Source of the DNA: Halorubrum trapanicum
GTDB lineage: Archaea > Halobacteriota > Halobacteria > Halobacteriales > Haloferacaceae
Reading direction: 5' to 3'
Assembly (NCBI RefSeq): GCF_002355655.1
Contig: NZ_AP017569.1
Span: 1,426,001-1,490,000 of the forward strand
DNA length: 64,000 nt
The notes beneath the pieces were generated by a model. The model searched no databases. It had not been told where the DNA came from and saw only the letters and a list, made by a program, of their open reading frames with translations. This document shows positions 25,941 to 33,422 of this stretch, one piece after another; position 1 is the first letter of the stretch; every line of letters begins with the position of its first letter. Made by a program: the position numbers and the translations under genes.

Positions 25941-26480
25941 TCTTTATAAGTGTTCAATCTGACGCGGTGGCGCGTGCCGACGAGCGCCGCAACGCGGCGC
26001 GAGTCGCACGCGCGAGGGAGTCGGGCGCGACGAGGGCGACCGAAGGGAGCCCGAAGACGCGCCCGACGAGGCTGGGGAGGCGTGAGGTGCTGTGCGGGGC
26101 GGTGCGGGGCGGGACTCAAAGGGGCAGTCACCGGCGGCTCCGCCGCCGGTTTCCCGTGGCGCGTAGCGCCACGCTGCCGTGAGGCGGGCGCAGGCGTTCA
26201 CGAGAGCGCAGCTCTCGTGAGCCAATCAGAACGCGAAGCGTTCTGATGACGACGCAAGCACCGTAGGAACGAGCGAAGCGAGTGACGAGGAGCGTGGTTC
26301 GAAACGGCGGAGCCGTTTCGTCATCACGAGACGCCGGAGGCGTCTCGAACGACAGCGAGCGTGTGCCCGCCTCACGGCTGGGGCTTTGGAGGTGTTCGCC
26401 GCCGATCCACGGTCAGTTGTTTATAAGCGAACGACTCGGAAGTTAGAGGCGCTTTCCACCGATCCACAGCCAGTCATTTA
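25941..26480 (+). repeat. Element C: longest structured intergenic repeat
   Basis: Fills most of the gene-free stretch 25919-26713. Conserved blocks: GCGGTGGCGCGTGCC (25964), CGCGAGGGA, stem a GTCGGGCGCG / CGCGCCCGAC (26020-26029 with 26058-26067), GAGGCTGGGGAGGCGTGAGG (26068), GGGACTCAAAGGGGCAG (26111-26127), stem b CCGTGAGGCGGGC / GCCCGCCTCACGG (26177-26189 with 26365-26377), GCAAGCACCG, then GGCTGGGGCTTTGGAGGTG and two tail units 57 bp apart with TTTATAA. Six perfect hairpins, all with 3-nt loops, fill the variable parts (26130-26150, 26156-26172, 26198-26220, 26225-26247, 26301-26319, 26327-26347). No coding frame fits. Confidence 0.75.
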
Positions 26481-26603
26481 TAAACGATCGACAGGAGCTT
26501 CCAGAGTCCGACGAGGGCAACGCCCACCGACGGTCCGCGAGGCTCCTCGCAGGCAAAACCTCTCCGTAAGTTATCGGTACTCCGGCCGAGGTTACCCGAA
26601 TAT

Positions 26604-26628
26604 AGTATTGTACAGTAAGCCCAAAACC
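26604..26628 (+). promoter_or_regulatory. Sulfur-regulon operator S6
   Basis: AGTATTG-N11-CAAAACC (26604-26610 and 26622-26628). First arm exact, second arm five of seven. A TATA-like TTATAGGT follows at 26630. It precedes the small membrane protein and TauE/SafE exporter genes. Confidence 0.55.
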
Positions 26629-26713
26629 GTTATAGGTACGAAGCGGGTAGGGGAGAGTGAGCAGAAATGTGCCAGAAGCGAAATTCCGCGTTCGGAAGTC
26701 GGAGGGAGAGTCG

Positions 26714-26878
26714 ATGGCAGGATTAGAGATTCCCACGTGGGACCCGGAGACGGCCCTGCTTATCGGCGCGATCCTCCTGGAAGCGTTCGTGTTGTACGTG
26801 GGGTACGGCGGCCTCGAACGGCTCGTCGGTCCCTATCTGATGGAACTCGTCGTGGGAGGTGACGCGAGTGCTCGGTAG
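26714..26878 (+). CDS. Small single-helix membrane protein before TauE (DUF7512-like)
   Basis: 54 residues from the ATG at 26714. One strong membrane helix, ALLIGAILLEAFVLYVGYGG, with a Gly/Tyr-rich end and a short C-terminal amphipathic part (LERLVGPYLMELVVGG). I believe it is the haloarchaeal DUF7512 type, found next to TauE-like exporters. It overlaps the next gene, so the two are probably made together; it may be a small partner of the exporter (inference). Confidence 0.75.
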   Translation: MAGLEIPTWDPETALLIGAILLEAFVLYVGYGGLERLVGPYLMELVVGGDASAR

Positions 26879-27926
26879 CCTTCTCAGCGGGCCCGGCTTC
26901 CTGGGGACGAGCCCCGAGATGCTCGCCCTGTTCGTCGGATTCGGCCTCGTCGTCGGCGTCCTGTTCGGGTTCTTCGGCATGGGCGGGTCGTTCCTCGTCA
27001 CCCCCGCCCTGCTCATGCTAGACTACTCCGCCCCCGTCGCGGTCGGCAGCGGGATGGCGTTCGTCTTCGGGACGGCCGTGATCGCGACGCTGAAACACCA
27101 CGACCTCGGGCAGGTGGACTACAAGCTCGGCGCGATCATGATCACGGGGACGACGATCGGAATCGAGGCCGGGCGCGCCAGCGTCTACTACCTCGAATCG
27201 ATGGGGCTCGCCGGCGGCGTCATCAGCGTCGCCTACGTCGTCCTGCTCGGCGGCGTCGGGGCGATGGTCACCCGCGACGCCCTCAAGGGCGACGGCGGGG
27301 GCGGAATCGACCACGAGGCGACCGACAGGGACCTCGACGAGTACGAGATCCCCGAGATCGCCAAGAAAATCCAGCGGACCGTTCGCATTCCGCCGATGGT
27401 GACGCTCCGCGGCGACGTCCGCGTCTCCGCGTGGGTGATCACGGCCGTCGCCTTCGCGACCGGCGTCCTGTCCGGCTTCCTCGGCGTCGGCGGCGGCTTC
27501 ATCCGGATGCCAGCGATGATCTACGCGATCGGCGTCCCGGTGCCCGTCGCGGTCGGCACGGACCTCTTCGAGATCGTCTTCTCCGGCGGGCTCGGGAGCT
27601 ACCTCTACGGGCAGGGCGGCGGCGTGAACCTCGGTATCGTCGCCCCGCTGCTGTTCGGGAGCGCGCTGGGCGCGCGCATCGGCTCCGCCGCGACCGCGGT
27701 CGTCGATTCCGACGAGATCAAGGTGTACTTCGGCGGGATGCTGCTGGTCGGCTCCATCGCCGTGGGTATCGGCGAAATAGGGTCCTACCTCGGCAACTCG
27801 ACGCTTGAGCTGCTCGGACTGGTACTCGTCATCGGCGCGGCGGTCGTCGTCGCGGCCGCGGTCCTCTACACGACGGTCACTTCGCTCCGCGTGACGCGGC
27901 AACAGCAGACGTCGACCGCCGACTGA
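26868..27926 (+). CDS. TauE/SafE-family sulfite/organosulfonate exporter
   Basis: About 352 residues, eight or more membrane helices in two repeats: GFFGMGGSFLVTPALLMLDYSAPVAVGSGM in the first and GFLGVGGGFIRMPAMIYAIGVPVPVAVGTDL in the second, both diagnostic for TauE/SafE. A cytoplasmic loop of about 50 residues separates the halves. Start: GTG 26868 has GGAGGTGA six bases upstream, better than GTG 26859 which overlaps that site. It likely exports sulfite or a related anion produced by persulfide oxidation, matching the neighbouring dioxygenase-like gene. Confidence 0.88.
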   Translation: MLGSLLSGPGFLGTSPEMLALFVGFGLVVGVLFGFFGMGGSFLVTPALLMLDYSAPVAVGSGMAFVFGTAVIATLKHHDLGQVDYKLGAIMITGTTIGIEAGRASVYYLESMGLAGGVISVAYVVLLGGVGAMVTRDALKGDGGGGIDHEATDRDLDEYEIPEIAKKIQRTVRIPPMVTLRGDVRVSAWVITAVAFATGVLSGFLGVGGGFIRMPAMIYAIGVPVPVAVGTDLFEIVFSGGLGSYLYGQGGGVNLGIVAPLLFGSALGARIGSAATAVVDSDEIKVYFGGMLLVGSIAVGIGEIGSYLGNSTLELLGLVLVIGAAVVVAAAVLYTTVTSLRVTRQQQTSTAD

Positions 27927-28049
27927 TCCGCGTTTCGCCGTCGGATCCGCAGCTCCGATCTTGTACACTTGATTCAGAACAGCTGCCGAGCGGAAGCGAT
28001 CGGTCCGCCGTGCGCCGACGCGGTCGACGCGCCGAGCCGCTCTCGCCCC

Positions 28050-29660
28050 TCACAGTCCCTCTTCGCCGCCCTCCTGCGTGAGGAGGACGACCATCGAGAG
28101 CCCGGAGATGAGGAGCAGAATGAGCGTGGGGACGACCGCGTACTGGTAGAACGCGTTCTGCTGCGCGCGCCAGATCTGCGTGACGATCGTGTCGAACCCG
28201 GTCGGGCGGAGCACGAGCGTGACGGGCAGTTCCTTCATCGTCGTGAGGAACACGAGCGCGGCGCCGGCGACGATGCCGGAGCGCGTGAGCGGGAACGTGA
28301 CGCGCCTGAACGCGCCGGTCGACGACTCACCGAGGGTGCGCGCGGCCTCGACGAGCCGCCGGTCGATCTGGAGGATGGAGGTCCGCGTCGACCCGACCGC
28401 CTGGGGGAGGAAGCGGACGACGTACGCGAACACGAGGAGCGGGAGCGTCTGGTAGAGCCACGGCGCGTAGCCGGAGCCGAAGTACACCAACGCGAGCGCC
28501 AACACGATGCCGGGCACCGCGAAGCCGACGTACGTCGCCCGCTCGAAGATCACCGCGAACGGCGAGTCGTGGTTCGCGGCGAAGTACGCGACCGGGATCG
28601 CGGCGAGCGCGGCGGCGACGGCCGCCGCCGCGGAGACCGACACGGAGTTGAGCACCATGATCGGCTCGAACGCCAGCGAGGGGCGGCGCCCGGATTCGGC
28701 CCGGAGCAGCCACAGCCCGAGGATCCACAGGGGGACGAGCAGCGCGGTGCCGGACACCGCGGCCGGCAGCAGCGTCGCGGGCCAGCGCAGGCGGCCGAGC
28801 GACACCCGGTCGTCCGTCCGCCCCGCGTCGTCGCCGCTCGTGTTCCGGTCCGAGCGGACGGCCCACTCCAGGGCGAGCACGAGGATGACCACGACGAGCA
28901 GCTGGAGGGAAAGCAGCGCGGCGTAGTCGCTGCCGAAGGAGTTGTACTCCACGTAGATCTGTCGGGTGAACACCGGGAGCTGCATGATCGAGGGCGTCCC
29001 GAAGTCGGAGACGGCGTACAGCGCCGAGAGCAGCGCCCCGGCGGCGATCGCGGGCCGGATCGTCGGGAGCGTCACCCGGCGGAACGCCGCGAGCCGGCCG
29101 TGGTTGAGCGTCCGGGCGGCCTCCAGCATCGTCGTGTCGAACGACAGCAGCGCGGCCCGGGTGGTGAGGTAGACGTAGGGGTAGGTGTACAGCGTGATCA
29201 CGAAAATCGTTCCGGAGAGGCCGTAGATGTTGGGCACCCGCTCGACACCCAGCGGCGCGAGGACGTTGTGGAACGCCCCCTGCGGGCCGAACGCGGAGAC
29301 GAACGAGAAGGCGCCGACGTAGCTCGGCACGACGAGCGGGAGCGCGGCCGCGACGGACCAGAAGCGGGGGAACGGGAGGTCGGTCCGGGCGGTGAGGTAC
29401 GCGAGCGGCACGCCGATGAGGATCGAGGCGGCGGTGACGCCCGCCATCAGCACGAGGCTGTTGACGAGCACCTCGGCGGTGCCGGCGCTGAACACGAGGT
29501 CCATCGCCCGCTGCCGGTCGACGGCCGCCGCCCTGATCACGAGCCACGTCAGGGGGAACACGAGCGTGCCGGCGATCGCCGCGCACAGCAGCGTGAGCCC
29601 GATCGGGAGCTTGTCGTCGCCGTCGGTCAGCCGGTCGCGGATCCGGGTTCGCAGGGTCAT
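28050..29660 (-). CDS. Fe(III)-type ABC transporter permease
   Basis: 536 residues, two fused permease halves with about 12 membrane helices. Each half has an EAA-like loop: DTTMLEAARTLNHGRLAAFRRVTLPTIRPAI and DRRLVEAARTLGESSTGAFRRVTFPLTRSGI. This two-domain layout is typical of FbpB/ThiP-type transporters for ferric iron or thiamine. A matching iron-type binding protein is at 35863-37014; no ATPase gene is seen in the window. It is divergent from the oxidoreductase operon; iron box 1 lies 95 bp upstream and could serve both. Confidence 0.85.
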   Translation of the reverse strand: MTLRTRIRDRLTDGDDKLPIGLTLLCAAIAGTLVFPLTWLVIRAAAVDRQRAMDLVFSAGTAEVLVNSLVLMAGVTAASILIGVPLAYLTARTDLPFPRFWSVAAALPLVVPSYVGAFSFVSAFGPQGAFHNVLAPLGVERVPNIYGLSGTIFVITLYTYPYVYLTTRAALLSFDTTMLEAARTLNHGRLAAFRRVTLPTIRPAIAAGALLSALYAVSDFGTPSIMQLPVFTRQIYVEYNSFGSDYAALLSLQLLVVVILVLALEWAVRSDRNTSGDDAGRTDDRVSLGRLRWPATLLPAAVSGTALLVPLWILGLWLLRAESGRRPSLAFEPIMVLNSVSVSAAAAVAAALAAIPVAYFAANHDSPFAVIFERATYVGFAVPGIVLALALVYFGSGYAPWLYQTLPLLVFAYVVRFLPQAVGSTRTSILQIDRRLVEAARTLGESSTGAFRRVTFPLTRSGIVAGAALVFLTTMKELPVTLVLRPTGFDTIVTQIWRAQQNAFYQYAVVPTLILLLISGLSMVVLLTQEGGEEGL

Positions 29661-29754
29661 TGTACGGAGGAGGGAGTCGCTCTGTCCGAGCGAGGGGCCG
29701 CCCCGCGTTAGGGGTTCCGATCGCCCGGCGAGCGCACTCCGACGGATATATGAA

Positions 29755-29770
29755 TTTAGGGCTGCCTAAA
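29755..29770. promoter_or_regulatory. Iron box 1
   Basis: Perfect palindrome TTTAGG-GCTG-CCTAAA between a GATATAT TATA box (about 29745) and the ATG at 29778. Matches the DtxR/IdeR-type operator shape TTAGG-N4-CCTAA known for archaeal and bacterial iron repressors. Placement would block transcription start. Confidence 0.8.
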
Positions 29771-29777
29771 AAGTTCC

Positions 29778-30344
29778 ATGGAACTGACGCGACGCGACGC
29801 GGCGGCCGCGCTGGCCGCGATCGGCGCGACCGGCGGGGTCGCGCTCGGCGTCCGTCGGGCGACCGACGATCGGGGCCGACCGGGAGACGGCGAGGCCGAC
29901 GCGGCGTGGGACGGCGAGGGCGCCCCGGACGACGAGGCGGTCCGTGAGGCGATGACCGCGGCCGCGCGGGTCCTCTACCCGGAGGAGGTCTCCGGGATCG
30001 ACGCGTTCGTCGACCGCTTCCTCGACGGGCGCCTCGACGGGTCGGCGCACGCCGAGGGCGTCCGCGCCGCCGTCGCCGAGGTCGAGTCGGCGGCCCGGTC
30101 GTGGTACGACGCGCCAGTCGCCGAACTCTCGGCGGCCGAGCGCGACGACCTGCTCCGCGAGCTCGGCGCGGACACGGCCGAGGAGGACCCCGGAGGGACG
30201 GCCGCGGAGCGCGTCCGCTTCTTCGTCGTCAACGAGCTGCTGCTCGCGCTGTACTCGTCGCCGACGGGCGGCGAGCTCGTCGGCATCGAGAACCCGCAGG
30301 GGTATGCCGGCGGCGCGGAGAGCTACCAGGAGGGGCCGCGATGA
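29778..30344 (+). CDS. Gluconate 2-dehydrogenase subunit 3-like protein
   Basis: 188 residues. The N-terminus, ELTRRDAAAALAAIGATGGVAL, looks like a twin-arginine signal (RR followed by a hydrophobic stretch). The rest matches the small subunit of membrane-bound sugar and gluconate dehydrogenases: AARVLYPEEVSGIDAFVDRFLDGRL, FFVVNELLLALYSSPTGGELVG, and an NPQGYAGGAESYQEGPR ending. The small subunit usually escorts the flavin subunit through the Tat system. It overlaps the GMC gene by 4 bp (ATGA). Iron box 1 is 7 bp before the ATG. Confidence 0.82.
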   Translation: MELTRRDAAAALAAIGATGGVALGVRRATDDRGRPGDGEADAAWDGEGAPDDEAVREAMTAAARVLYPEEVSGIDAFVDRFLDGRLDGSAHAEGVRAAVAEVESAARSWYDAPVAELSAAERDDLLRELGADTAEEDPGGTAAERVRFFVVNELLLALYSSPTGGELVGIENPQGYAGGAESYQEGPR

Positions 30345-31999
30345 GCGGCGCCGAGAGCGTCGGCGACGGGCGGTCGGGGGCTGAGGGAGGCGCCGGCGAG
30401 GAGGTCGACCGCACTCCGGTCCCCGACGCCGACGTCTGCGTTGTGGGCGCCGGTCCCGCGGGCGCGCTCGTCGCCGACCGGCTCGCGGGCGACCGCGACG
30501 TGGTGGTCCTCGACGCCGGGCCGCGGTTCGACCCCGCCGACCGCCTCGCCAGACAGGAGCGGGCGATTCGGCCGTTCTACGGCCGGCCGGACGTGTGGGG
30601 CGTCGGCGGCGCGCGCGACGCCCACGAGAACGCCGGCGACTGGTTCTACCCGCTCAACCACGCCCGCGTGAAGGGGGTCGGCGGGTCGACGCTCCACTGG
30701 CAGGGGATGGTGATGCGGCTCCACGAGGACGACTTCAACTCCGGCACGGAGCGCGGCGTCGGCCCGGACTGGCCCATCGACTACGCCGACCTCCGGCCGT
30801 ACTACGCCGAGGCGGAGAAGGAGCTGGGCGTCGCGGGCGCCTCCGACAACCCCTACGCGCCGCCGCGCGAGGAGCCGCACCCGATGCCGGCGTTCGAGCC
30901 CTCCTACAGCGACTCGCTGTTCGCCGAGGCCTGCGAGGAGCTGGGGATCGACATGCACTCGGTGCCGAACGCGCGCAACTCCGAGCCGTACGACGACCGG
31001 TCGCCCTGCGTCGGCTACGGCACCTGCCAGCCGGTCTGCCCGAGCGGCGCGAAGTACGACGCGACGGTCCACGTCGAGCGCGCGGAGGAGAAGGGCGCGA
31101 CCGTGGTCGACCGCGCGCCGGTCGAGCGGCTGGAACACGACGGCGACGACCGGGTGACGGCCGCCGTCTACGCGACGCCGGACGGGGAGCGCCACCGACA
31201 GGAGGCGGACGCGTTCGTCGTCGCCGCCGGGGGCGTGGAGACGCCGCGGCTCCTCCTTTTGTCCGCCTCCGACCGCTACCCCGACGGGCTCGCGAACGGG
31301 AGCGGCCACGTCGGCGAGTTCTTCATGGACCACCTGTTCGCGGGCGCGGGCGGCACGCTCGACGAGGAGACGAGACAGAACCACGTCGGCTTCTACACCA
31401 GCGCCTGCGACCAGTTCTACGACGAGGCCGACGCCGAGCAGGCGCCGTTCAAGCTGGAGTTCTTCAACTACGCCGGCCCCTCGCCGGTGGAGATGGCGCT
31501 CACGGGCGACGACTGGGGCGACCCGCTCCTAGAGCGGCTCCGCGACGGGTACGGGAACCACATTGCGATGGGCGGGCTCGTCGAGCAGGCGCCGCGGGCC
31601 GACAGCCGGATCACCCTCGCCGACGACCGCACCGACGACCGCGGCAACCCCGTGCCGCAGATGGAGTGGACCGTCGGCGACCGCGCACTCGACACGATCG
31701 AGCGGGCGAACGAGATCCAGGTCGAGATCTTAGAGGAGCTCGGCGCCGACGTCGAGTGGGTCGCCGGCCCGGACGCGACGGGGCCCGCCTACCACCATAT
31801 GGGGACGACGCGCATGAGCGACGACCCCGATTCGGGCGTCGTCGACGCCGACTGTCGGACCCACGACCTCGACAACTGCTGGATCGCCTCCAGCTCCGTC
31901 TTCCCCACGAGCGGCGCGATGAACCCGACGCTCACCATCGCCGCGCTCGCGCTCCGCGTCGCCGACGACGTGGACGCCCGCCTCTCGGAGGGGACCTGA
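30341..31999 (+). CDS. GMC-family FAD oxidoreductase with Fe-S-type cysteine motif
   Basis: 552 residues. FAD site DVCVVGAGPAGALVADRL is at about 31-48, and GGSTLHWQGMVMRL is the GMC signature region. The C-terminal half has YHHMGTTRMSDDP and NPTLTIAALALRVAD with the catalytic His/Asn area. The segment CVGYGTCQPVCPSGAKYDA gives a C-x5-C-x3-C pattern like the [3Fe-4S] hinge of bacterial glucose/fructose dehydrogenases. It probably oxidises a sugar or alcohol outside the cytoplasmic membrane, carried by the Tat-signalled small subunit. Substrate unknown; control by an iron box suggests a role in iron supply or an iron-saving switch (inference). Confidence 0.85.
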   Translation: MSGAESVGDGRSGAEGGAGEEVDRTPVPDADVCVVGAGPAGALVADRLAGDRDVVVLDAGPRFDPADRLARQERAIRPFYGRPDVWGVGGARDAHENAGDWFYPLNHARVKGVGGSTLHWQGMVMRLHEDDFNSGTERGVGPDWPIDYADLRPYYAEAEKELGVAGASDNPYAPPREEPHPMPAFEPSYSDSLFAEACEELGIDMHSVPNARNSEPYDDRSPCVGYGTCQPVCPSGAKYDATVHVERAEEKGATVVDRAPVERLEHDGDDRVTAAVYATPDGERHRQEADAFVVAAGGVETPRLLLLSASDRYPDGLANGSGHVGEFFMDHLFAGAGGTLDEETRQNHVGFYTSACDQFYDEADAEQAPFKLEFFNYAGPSPVEMALTGDDWGDPLLERLRDGYGNHIAMGGLVEQAPRADSRITLADDRTDDRGNPVPQMEWTVGDRALDTIERANEIQVEILEELGADVEWVAGPDATGPAYHHMGTTRMSDDPDSGVVDADCRTHDLDNCWIASSSVFPTSGAMNPTLTIAALALRVADDVDARLSEGT

Positions 32000-32016
32000 C
32001 GGCGGCCTTTCACTAT

Positions 32017-32032
32017 TTTAGGCAAACCTAAA
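32017..32032. promoter_or_regulatory. Iron box 2
   Basis: TTTAGG-CAAA-CCTAAA, arms perfect, 18 bp after the oxidoreductase stop and 23 bp before the GT2 ATG at 32056. Confidence 0.8.
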
Positions 32033-32055
32033 AATTCAAGTGGGTACGGGCAGAG

Positions 32056-32925
32056 ATGCGGGTAATGAGCGACTCAGCGCACGCGACGAACGGGTCCGCG
32101 GCCGCGGTCGGGAACGGCAGCGAGGCGGCCGCAACGGACGATACCGACGCGACGAACGAGGCGGACTCCTTGGACGATACCGACGCGACGAACGAGGCGG
32201 ACTCCTCGGACGACACGGACGCGACCGCCGACGGCGGAGAGGCGTACACCTTCGACGACCTCAGCGTCGTGATGGGGACGTACAACGAGGAGGAGGCCAT
32301 CGCGACGGTGCTGGAGGACATCGAAGAGGTCACGAACGGGAAGGCGGAGGTCGTCTGCGTCGACGGCTCCTCCGACCGAACGCCGGAGATCGCCCGCGAG
32401 CACGGTGCGACCGTCGTCGAGCAGGAGCCGCAGGGGTACGGCGTCGCCGTGCGCGAGGCGATCTTGACGCCCGACCGCCCGGTGGTCGTCACGACCGACT
32501 GCGACGACACCTACCCGATGGAGGCGCTGCCGGAGTTCCTCGCGGAGATCAACGACGGCGCCGACGTGGTGAGCGGCGACCGGCTCTACCACGGCGCGGA
32601 TGCGATGCCGGCGTTCAACCGCTTCGGCAACCACGCGTTCGCGGCGCTCGCGAGCCTGCTGATGGGCGAGCGCGTCCACGACACCACCACGGGGATGCGC
32701 GCGTACCGCCGCGACGTGGTCGAGGAGATCGGCTGGACGGAGAACACCGGCCTCTCCGCCGAACTGCTCATCCGCCCGCTGATGCGGGGCTACGACGTGC
32801 GCGAGCGGCCGATCCGCTACGCCGAGCGCCTCGGCGAGACGAAGCTCGACCCGATCGGCGGCGGCGCGGCCATCGCGAAGTCGATCGTCACCGTCTGTCT
32901 CGAAGAGCAGCTCCGACGGTTCTGA
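32056..32925 (+). CDS. GT2 polyprenyl-phosphate glycosyltransferase (DPM1/DPG-like)
   Basis: 289 residues. After an acidic, Thr-rich N-terminal tail (about 70 residues) the GT-A fold starts at DLSVVMGTYNEEEAIATVLEDI. VVCVDGSSDRTPEIAREHGA and TTDCDDTYPMEALPEFL carry the DxD-type metal site, and HDTTTGMRAYRRDV matches dolichyl-phosphate mannose/glucose synthases. The C-terminus is hydrophilic, without membrane helices. It should load a sugar onto a polyprenyl phosphate on the cytoplasmic face. The tail contains two exact-length 36-bp repeats (32137-32172, 32173-32208) plus a partial third. ATG 32056 or Met4 at 32065 are both possible. Confidence 0.88.
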   Translation: MRVMSDSAHATNGSAAAVGNGSEAAATDDTDATNEADSLDDTDATNEADSSDDTDATADGGEAYTFDDLSVVMGTYNEEEAIATVLEDIEEVTNGKAEVVCVDGSSDRTPEIAREHGATVVEQEPQGYGVAVREAILTPDRPVVVTTDCDDTYPMEALPEFLAEINDGADVVSGDRLYHGADAMPAFNRFGNHAFAALASLLMGERVHDTTTGMRAYRRDVVEEIGWTENTGLSAELLIRPLMRGYDVRERPIRYAERLGETKLDPIGGGAAIAKSIVTVCLEEQLRRF

Positions 32926-33035
32926 GGGCACCTCGTCCCTCGACGCCGTCGTCGGACGGCGGTCCGGAGGTACACTGTGGGCACAGTGGACCGCCGCCGG
33001 CGACGTTTCTACACTCGTGAGCGGCGGCGCCGACT

Positions 33036-33418
33036 ACTTATAAATGAACGCGCGGATGCGGTCGGCGCGCGCCTGCGAGCGGCCGCCCTCGGCGGCCGCG
33101 AGCCAGCACGCGCGAGGGACGCGGTGAGTGAGGGGCGACCGGAGGGAGCCCGAGCGAATCGCGAGGCTGAGGAGGCGTGAGGTGCCGTGCGGGGCTGTGC
33201 GGGGTGGGACTCAAAGGGGCAGTCGCGAGGCCGCAGTAGGCGATGTAAGCACCGCAGGGAGCAGCGCGACCGAGGAGCGCAGCGAGCGTACTGCGGCCTC
33301 GCGGCTGGGGCTTTGGAGGTGGCCGCCGCCGATCTGCTGACAACTATTTATAAGCGAGCGGCTGGGGCTTTGGAGGTGTTCGCCGCCGATCTGCTGACAA
33401 CTATTTATAAGAAATCGA
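33036..33418 (+). repeat. Element D: structured intergenic repeat with 57-bp tail units
   Basis: Occupies the gene-free stretch before the ArnT-like gene. Order: ACTTATAAAT (33036-33045), a hairpin GCGGCCGCC-CTC-GGCGGCCGC (33079-33099), CGCGAGGGA, GACCGGAGGGAGC, GAGGAGGCGTGAGG-type block, GGGACTCAAAGGGGCAG, stem b CGCGAGGCCGCAGTA / TACTGCGGCCTCGCG (15 bp; 33224-33238 with 33289-33303), a loop with AAGCACCGCAGGGAGC, then two 57-bp tail units (33301-33357, 33358-33414), each GCGGCTGGGGCTTTGGAGGTG...TTTATAAG. Stem a is degenerate. It ends four bases before the ArnT-like stop codon. Confidence 0.75.
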
Positions 33419-33422
33419 TGTA

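Noticed and set aside
25950-26246. Open frames inside element C
   Set aside because: Frames on both strands are short, Arg/Ala-rich and broken by the hairpins; the stem-and-block structure explains the sequence better.
29706-29720. Degenerate iron box (GTTAGGGGTTCC) before the ABC permease
   Set aside because: Only one arm is present and there is no CCTAA partner; iron box 1 nearby is sufficient.
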